A stretch of 64,000 bases of DNA. Origin: Heterobilharzia americana (Eukaryota; Platyhelminthes; Trematoda; Strigeidida; Schistosomatidae). The stretch's first letter is position 1; each line of letters opens with the position of its first letter. A model generated the notes under the pieces. The model did no database searches, was not told the DNA's origin, and saw nothing but the letters and a program-made list of their open reading frames with translations. The stretch spans positions 49,013,998-49,077,997 of the forward strand of contig OX104129.1 in NCBI GenBank assembly GCA_944470555.2. The letters are read 5' to 3'. Below are positions 57,725 to 64,000 of the stretch, piece after piece. Position numbers and translations under genes: made by a program.

Positions 57725-60700
57725 TTTACACTATAACGGTAACTGCTTTTCGTCTAACCACTACCCAACAGACCTTTCTGGTATGGTAGGACCTCGAGGG
57801 AACAAGCGTTCCACCAGCATAGCTCGTTGGGTCATTGTGATATGCAAGCCCGACCACCACGCCAAGGTAGCAGCTATCGGTCGGGAGCTGAAATTACGTC
57901 AGCAAGTTATCCATTCGGGTTGATGCAACTCCTCAAGTAAGTGGAGTGGCCGACGCATCCCACCACTTCCCTCTCAATCCATAAATGTGGAGTTGCTGCA
58001 GACCTGTCTGGAAGAGTAATCTTACATCTGACAGGTGCAGGACGCATGTCAAACATACAAAGCTTTCTGCTCAGTACTTTTAGAAGACTCCATTTTGTTA
58101 GTGTCTTCGCCTAACAGAACTGTTATATGCAAGCTCTAAGCGAACCATGTAGTGTCATTCCCTGCGAAATCAAAAGTACCTAGTGTTAATTCCGAAAGTA
58201 TGTTTGTAACAAAACTGGTAACAATGAGCTTCTTTGATCTTCACTACTGCAAATGACAACTCAAATACGCCCTCAGAACCTTGATTAGCACTACATAATT
58301 GCTCGGTACTCAGTCAGACTGACAACACTTTCCGCACGCCAATGAGTATAGATTTCCCTAAAGCTGCCGAAGGATGAAGATCTGAACGATGCACTCTCGT
58401 CTAGGGCTGAAAACTGCCCGGTTTCCCCGAATTTGTTATCCATCCCCAGGTAAGTGTAAGAAAACTATGGACCCTAAGGTCCTGGACAGGATTTTAGTCG
58501 GGATGACTCCGTGGCTGTCACAAGAATTATTTTGCAATACAAGCTGAAATGACCGGTGATGCAGACTAATCTAACAGGATTATACTATGCAGTACCTTGC
58601 TACTCCTATCCTTAAAACCTTCTGGTGGGAAACCGGGTTCCGATGCTTTGGTTGTAATCCGATAATGCCGTCCTCAAAGTAACTTAAAGACCATATATGT
58701 CCATACACTAGGCATTTATTCATAACTGTGTGAAGGCTGTCAACATTGCCTAAATAGTTAACCCTCAAACTCGTGACCAGCTATTACAAACTTGATTGCT
58801 TAAATCAATGAGTTATTGTGCACTTATAGGAGAAAAATTAACATTGATGTACTTCCAGAAGTTGCCAGAACCTACTGGGTTTAATACCTCAACACCTATC
58901 AAACAGCTGAAGACGTTATCTGCAGCGACTACATGAAAACAGCACAACCATGTATATAAGCGAAGTATTCACCACCAGGGGGAATTGGATCTTGGTAGTC
59001 ATTTCAAGTTTCGTAACTTCAAAGTTGGACCAGTTCAATTTTGCTCTCGATTTACTGAATCTATTCCAATAATTAATAACAACTTCATGTGCAATAAGAA
59101 TAGTGAAATAAGCCAATTTGAAGAACTTACTGGTCACATGTACTTTCCCGATGATTCGGTAGCACTGAGGGGGAATATTAGGAGATATATAGTAAACTAC
59201 CGTATTTCGGTAGGTCAGAATACAAATTTAAAATCTTCGAACTCCGTTACAAATATAGAAGCTGAAATACTTCATAAATGAAACTGTTATAAACACACTC
59301 AGGATTGTCTACATCGCGCTTCCAGGTCATAGGCATTCTCTACCAAATGAACAAAATGAAGGTGCGTTTCGAAGCCACACTTTTATTTACGACAGGATTG
59401 GGACAGTCCAGTTTACAGAAACCATATCCATCTATTTAAATCCATGTGCCTCCATCAAGATGTGACTCATACGGTTAGGCGCTCAACTTTTAAACAACTA
59501 GACCCCCTCAGTACACTTCAACATAGGCAGTCGTATCGCAGTCCTTTACATAGAAAAATTGTACACAAACACCTGTATCGATATGATTTGTTTCATACAT
59601 TTACAGACAATGGTAGAGCTTTCTCGGCACATTCTAGCAACACTCAGTGAGTTTACCTAATCATCCCATGCATGCAGTTATTTTCATCTAATTGCCCGCA
59701 GGTATCACTGTCAACATTCTGAATAAGACAACTCAATATTTAATTCCTAATCGCTACTAACCTGAATTCTAAGGAAACACGATATTAAAGACCGTTTTTA
59801 GGAAGAGATTGGCTTTCCGCAAGCGTTAATTAATGTAACGAAAATTCCATGCATAAATATCATACCAGCAGAGAAAAACTGGACAATTCGAGCTTTCAGA
59901 CAAAAGTGTACAACTATCCAGAATTGAACAAACCCGTAGTAACTAGACCAATCCCGTGTCAACCTGGACAGTAGAAATCGATAATTCAGCCCTTAGTACA
60001 CTGCCTTATTAAAACACGATACTTGAGCTCGGTCTCACGCAGTTTCAATACGGATATGCAGAAGTGTAATCACCTTCCTCCTCAAATAAGGAAAAATGCT
60101 GATGTCGCGTTTTAACCATATGAACTGGAAAGCAGAAATCTAGAGTTACAAAAGAAAAGCTGCTTCTTTCATGAGATTCGATGCTACATAAGCAACAAAT
60201 CTGTGAATAATCCTGAAGCAGCTTCTCAAATAAAGCACGGACTTGGTGTGAATCACTCTTCAAATGACATTTTTAGAGCAGCTATGGATTAGCTAAGCTG
60301 ACTCGAGATCCTGAAGATAGATCCCCGGTTGCGAACTGAACACGTCAAAGAATGAACAAAGTGAGTGTTTGCCATTAAAGACTAATCATATGACGTAGTG
60401 CAGTGAAAAGACAAAGGCTAGACAGACCTAAATGCGCATTCACAAAAACAAATATTCTGATGAAATTGGTGTCAAACGCCTACTCACTGCCAGTTCGATA
60501 CAAGAATGAGTAGCGTTTCGCAACTCTTATGGATATGGCTGTTATTTTATTGAAGTCATTCGGGATACCTTCAACAGGTAGGCGTTATTTTATCCGAACC
60601 TTAATATGCAGTCTAGAAATGTAAGCCATAGTTAGAAATCATGACGCGAGCGAAACTGATGACACTTTTCTGTGCTTGAATCCAGCTACTCTAATGAACT

Positions 60701-61600
60701 TGTTTGCAAAGAAGTGTTCACTGAAGACCCAGAAACAACTAACATTACAGATTCCTTACTAAGTACGGACCACAAAGAGGAGCTGGACCGAAAGAACTAA
60801 TATACTAGATGATACTTTGAAAACAAATGTCCACACCAAGAAGTCCATCCAACCACCAGTACTGACAGAAAGGAATTCGTTTGTTCAGAGATTCACTAAA
60901 TATCGACCACCTGCCAACGTACTAAGCAGACAAACGATCAAGAAATTTATCTCATTATCCCAGATGATAAACGAAAAAGATTTAAACTCCCTGTGGACTG
61001 GAAAATAGTCCAAATTTACATTATTATAGAGGTCAACATGAGCTTATGCACATGCTCTGGCAGTGTGAACAAGAGGAAAAGTAATAGTTAAACACGAGGT
61101 ATTATTCAACTGCAGACCTTTCTTGCAAGCGTGACTCCCTAAGTTTTGGTGATGATCTTAGTCTAAGACATTTAGCTGCCTCTTGCTCAGAATAAGTATC
61201 ACAGGCTACTACACTGAGTTTATCGACACACGAGCGATGCACTGCTAAGCTCGGAGGATGGATTACTTTCAAGTTACAACTGTGAATCCACTACAAAAAA
61301 CTGGGCGAACAACTAGTGGGGCCACAGAAAATTTTTTGAAATTTCATTCTGGCCCGTAACCCTGTGCACATTCGTAAGGTAGGCATGCTGTGTGTGAGTA
61401 GGTTAATAATACTATCTGTCTGCATAAACCTCGGCAGGTGTAGCGGTGTTCAAACCCGTGACCTATTTGTTGATACTGAGACTCGTTTTTTCAACAAGTG
61501 AGCCAAAGCTACCTAATCATGACCTACAGGTTCCCACGAAATGCTTAAGCAAACTTCTAGAGCGCAAAGGCATGAGCTATCGAAAAACAATAATCAATGG
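57725..61600. other. Unassigned intergenic interval
   Basis: 57725-58030 is GC-richer and may be further leader of the RTE element. A frame at 58985-59281 (+) has protein-like composition (GNIRRYIVNYRISVGQN) but no domain I know. Elsewhere nothing was recognised. Confidence 0.4.
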
Positions 61601-61614
61601 CACTGCTTTACCAG

Positions 61615-61620
61615 TTTATT
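61615..61620 (-). promoter_or_regulatory. Polyadenylation signal of RPL27
   Basis: AATAAA on the minus strand, 32 nt after the stop codon of the eL27 gene. Confidence 0.75.
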
Positions 61621-61652
61621 GCAATCACGACGACAATTATAAAATTTGTCCG

Positions 61653-62152
61653 TTAGAAACGAAGTTTATGGAAGAACCAGGGATTTTCATTAGATTTATA
61701 CCTGATGTAAGTTGAATAAGGAAAGTGAACAGTTACCTCTGTTGCAATTTCAGCTTAGCTTCCATCCTGGCCTTTTTGCGCAATGATTTATCAACCAGAG
61801 CGTTTTTATTTATCACCTTGGTATCGAATATGATGTTGACTGAATGTCTTGTAGGCATTAGATGATTGTAGTTCAAAACTTTAATGAAAGGCTTGATTTT
61901 ACACCGACTTTCCATCCTTTTTTTTCCCATTCTTCTGAGAATACGCCTTGGATATCTATCAATGCCAACAACAAGAGCATGACCATAAGGCTTTTCTCCA
62001 GAACCTTCATCGTAACTTTTAATAACAATTGCTTTCCTCCCTGCATAGCGTCCAGCTAATACAAGCACGACGACACCAGGTCGCATAAGCCGAACCCCCG
62101 TTCTAAAGAATTACACTAATAACTAAAGTGCTTACTTTCCGTCACGCGACAT
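61653..62152 (-). CDS. RPL27: 60S ribosomal protein L27 (eL27), three exons
   Basis: Exon 1 is 62152-62136 (ATG plus 14 nt), intron 1 is 62135-62103 (33 nt, GTAAG...TTTAG), exon 2 is 62102-61737, intron 2 is 61736-61702 (35 nt, GTAACT...CAG) and exon 3 is 61701-61653, ending TAA. All phases join. The product has 143 residues against a usual 136. It contains VVLVLAGRYAGRKAIVIK (the KOW-like start), YGHALVVGIDRYPRR, MGKK, NYNHLMPTR and the C-terminal WFFHKLRF. It is a structural protein of the large ribosomal subunit. Retained introns exclude a processed copy. Oddities: the N-terminus before RLMRPG is longer and unlike other eL27 proteins, and KSNENPW replaces the usual K-x-GKN-W. It may be a functional divergent gene or a decaying duplicate. 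Confidence 0.88.
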
Positions 62153-62159
62153 CGTTTTC

Positions 62160-62502
62160 AAAACTGTGGCTTGAAAGGGAAACGACTTTAAACAATAGGA
62201 TTCGTGAAGCCTGATGTTGTTGAATGAAGAAGTTACAGCTTGCTATTATAATTTCGGAAATCTAGGAGGATTATTTTCTTTTATCGTGGATTGCCTAATA
62301 TAAATGTTCAAAGTCCCAAAGCTTTTATGTCGCTAAGTAGTGAGATTGGCGTCTGTGACACTTGGATGGAATCTTTATTATCATTCTTCATTCTTATTAT
62401 CTTCTTACGGAACTTATAAAAGGAACTTTTTCGAACTCTGGTACTGATATATCGTCGTGCTTGTACACCTCTGCTCTTTTGTCGTGGATGATATACACAG
62501 TA
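62160..62502. other. RPL27 upstream region
   Basis: Should contain the RPL27 promoter and 5' untranslated region on the minus strand, but no TATA box or initiator stands out. Confidence 0.35.
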
Positions 62503-62557
62503 CCTCGCAGGTGAGTTGGCAAAGCACCGGGTCGCTGGTTCGAATCCAGCTGCGGTC
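62503..62557 (+). repeat. tRNA-like SINE head lacking the anticodon arm
   Basis: The D arm (GGTG/CACC around AGTTGGCAAAG) and T arm (GCTGG/CCAGC around TTCGAAT) are perfect stems, and CGCAG/CTGCG can close an acceptor-like stem. Nothing corresponds to an anticodon arm between them. It is best read as the promoter head of a tRNA-derived repeat, with A and B boxes retained. Confidence 0.55.
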
Positions 62558-62881
62558 AATATTTTCGCCTCACCTTCAATCGCTCTGCAGTATAAGTGAT
62601 GGTCTGCCAGACTACGGCTATCTCAGATAGTCAAATGATAGACGCAAAATTAATAATAGTAATGATGACGATTTAAGAGTACGGGGATTCCTCTAGCGGA
62701 AGGTGAAGATGATAATAACAAAAGGAACATTAATGAAACAACAAAAGATAAAATCAAGTTAAGACCTTGGCAGAGATAAAAATGTAAGTGCTTCTTGCTC
62801 TAATCAATAAGACCGAAACTGACTGTTTGACTGAGGATTATAGGGAAAAGCAGAAACCAAGGCTAGATATTTTGCTGGGGC
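62558..62881. other. Unassigned interval
   Basis: No gene or repeat recognised between the tRNA-like head and the LTR. Confidence 0.4.
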
Positions 62882-63267
62882 TGTAGTGCACCTTCCTGGC
62901 CCCAAAAGATAACTAGGGCTAAAATAAATAGTTTAAATTAAATTAACTAAATAAATCTCTAGCTTGTCTCCGGATACTCAGGGTGTTTTAAGTTTTGTTT
63001 CAACGAGCATGCATCCGAGCAGGCTTGGACGCCACTTTGTGCTCCATTGTGCTGGTTACTACGCACGTACTCCGAGTCCTTAGTTCAGCCTTACAAGCCA
63101 ATTCATTATTGCTACCTTTACTTTGATTAAATACATAGTTCCTTCAAATACATTGCGTATCAGTTCTTTTGATTTGTGTTTTGTTATCAGTACTTACACG
63201 TCAGGTAAGGTACTGGTTAAGTAGGGTTGATCAAACGTTACGGAATTGTAACACGCACCCCTACGAG
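62882..63267 (+). repeat. 5' LTR of a gypsy element at the window end (limits approximate)
   Basis: It begins with TGTAGTGCACC, the same TGTAG start as the other gypsy LTRs here, and ends just before the primer-binding site. No second LTR is in the window, so the limits cannot be confirmed by comparison. Confidence 0.5.
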
Positions 63268-63268
63268 T

Positions 63269-63280
63269 TGGTGAGCCCGA
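63269..63280 (+). promoter_or_regulatory. Primer-binding site, tRNA-Trp-like
   Basis: TGGTGAGCCCGA resembles the complement of tRNA-Trp 3' ends (TGGTGACCCCGA in known CsRn1-type elements), one mismatch. It lies about 190 bases before the gag ATG. Confidence 0.55.
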
Positions 63281-63473
63281 GTATCACTTCTTTGTCTAGT
63301 ACCTTTGTTTTTCTTCCGTTGATTTATCTGGCCTATTTTTGTTTTTGGCAGTCTCGCGTTTTTTTATTGCACTCCTCATTGGTTATTTTTGCATTGAGAT
63401 TTATTATTACTATTATCACCATCGTGCCTCTTTAATTCCCTGATCAGTGGCTGATAACGACTAGACCGCGCGG

Positions 63474-64000
63474 ATGGCCGTAACCCCCCAGCTTCCCATC
63501 TTCTGTGCCCACAGACCATCTGCGTGGTTCTCCCATGTGGAAGCTCAGTTTGCCTTGAGACACATTCAATCACAAGAAACCAAGTCCAACTTAGTCATCG
63601 TCAGCTTACCCGAAAATGTGATCGAAGACGTCTCACATGTGCTAGATGACCCAGCACCGAATCTTTACGATCGCCTCAAAACCGCCCTCATCAAACGTGT
63701 TGCACTTACTGACCAGCAGAAAGTGCAAGAACTTTTCAGGGATGTGCATCTGGGTGATCGTAAGCCGACGCAACTGCTTCGTCAGATGAAGCAGCTGATT
63801 GCTGACTTCAACATTGATGAAGCATTTCTCAAGCAACTGTGGTTACAGAGGTTACCACAGTCGGTTCAAGGGATCCTCGCGGCCTCCCATAAGTGTCCCT
63901 TAATAGAGCTGGCGGAAGCGGCTGACAGAGCTGTGGATGCTACGAAACCCAACACTAGTATCTCAGCTGCATTATCTACTGCCACGGATTCGCCCACGGA
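63474..64000 (+). CDS. Gag of a gypsy LTR element, partial at the window end
   Basis: Open from ATG 63474 to the last base: 175 codons without a stop. PQLPIFCAHRPSAWFSHVEA is followed by QF, LRHIQSQ, SLPENVIEDV and NLYDRLKTALIKRV, then LRQMKQLIAD, LWLQRLPQSVQGIL and LAEAADRAVD. This is the capsid-type fold region of fluke gypsy Gag proteins, which package the element RNA. The frame is intact, unlike every other retroelement gene here, so this copy may be young. The Cys knuckle and pol lie beyond the window. Confidence 0.88.
   Translation, partial: MAVTPQLPIFCAHRPSAWFSHVEAQFALRHIQSQETKSNLVIVSLPENVIEDVSHVLDDPAPNLYDRLKTALIKRVALTDQQKVQELFRDVHLGDRKPTQLLRQMKQLIADFNIDEAFLKQLWLQRLPQSVQGILAASHKCPLIELAEAADRAVDATKPNTSISAALSTATDSPT

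Noticed and set aside
61446..61715. Plus-strand frame of 89 codons
   Set aside because: It is antisense to RPL27 exon 3 and its polyadenylation signal, and has no motifs of its own.
62308..62559. Minus-strand frame containing GFEPATR
   Set aside because: This peptide is the usual false translation of a tRNA-like B box; the underlying feature is the tRNA-like head at 62503-62557.

Overview
The window looks like nuclear DNA of a trematode, most probably a schistosome-type blood fluke (inference). Three things point there. One host gene is clearly recognisable, ribosomal protein eL27, and it is split by introns of only 33 and 35 nt. The repeats are flatworm-typical: RTE-type and CR1-like LINEs, Ty3/gypsy LTR elements of the kind seen in flukes, and Penelope-like relics. 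Several short interspersed elements combine a tRNA-like head with a hammerhead ribozyme motif, the hallmark of the schistosome SM-alpha family. There are no bacterial operons or CRISPR arrays.

Positions 1-19990 are a direct duplication. Bases 1-9412 recur at 10579-19990 with a constant offset of 10578 and only four substitutions that I found. Each copy holds, in order: the back half of a CR1-like ORF2 (+), two CR1 C-terminal/RT relics (-), the 3' end of an apparent spliced gene of unknown function (+), a decayed gypsy protease-RT piece (+) and a CR1-like ORF1 (+). The 1166-bp spacer 9413-10578 carries an old gypsy LTR (-) and a PHD-like finger. Copy 2 runs on into a CR1 endonuclease.

Positions 20790-25905 are RTE-derived, with a nearly full-length but frameshifted element on the minus strand at 22612-25905. 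Positions 25906-30400 hold little I can name. At 30410-36035 an old gypsy integrase is interrupted by a younger gypsy element with paired 343-bp LTRs (30879-35346) and a 5-bp target duplication. Directly after its 5' LTR lies a 66-nt complement of tRNA-Lys(CUU), far longer than a normal primer-binding site, and most of gag is missing. A minus-strand gypsy relic at 37150-38650 shares 402 bp with the duplicated relic.

Positions 38700-54740 are AT-rich and sparsely coding, with LTR and Penelope relics, a (AT)37 microsatellite and a cluster of hammerhead-bearing SINEs between 47.9 and 53.0 kb. An internally deleted RTE element lies at 54760-57720 (-). RPL27 lies at 61653-62152 (-). The window ends inside the gag gene of another gypsy element whose LTR starts near 62882.

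Nearly all coding potential is mobile-element derived. The only firm host gene is RPL27; the duplicated spliced gene at 5.7-6.2 kb and 16.3-16.8 kb is a candidate. Boundaries of old relics are approximate.
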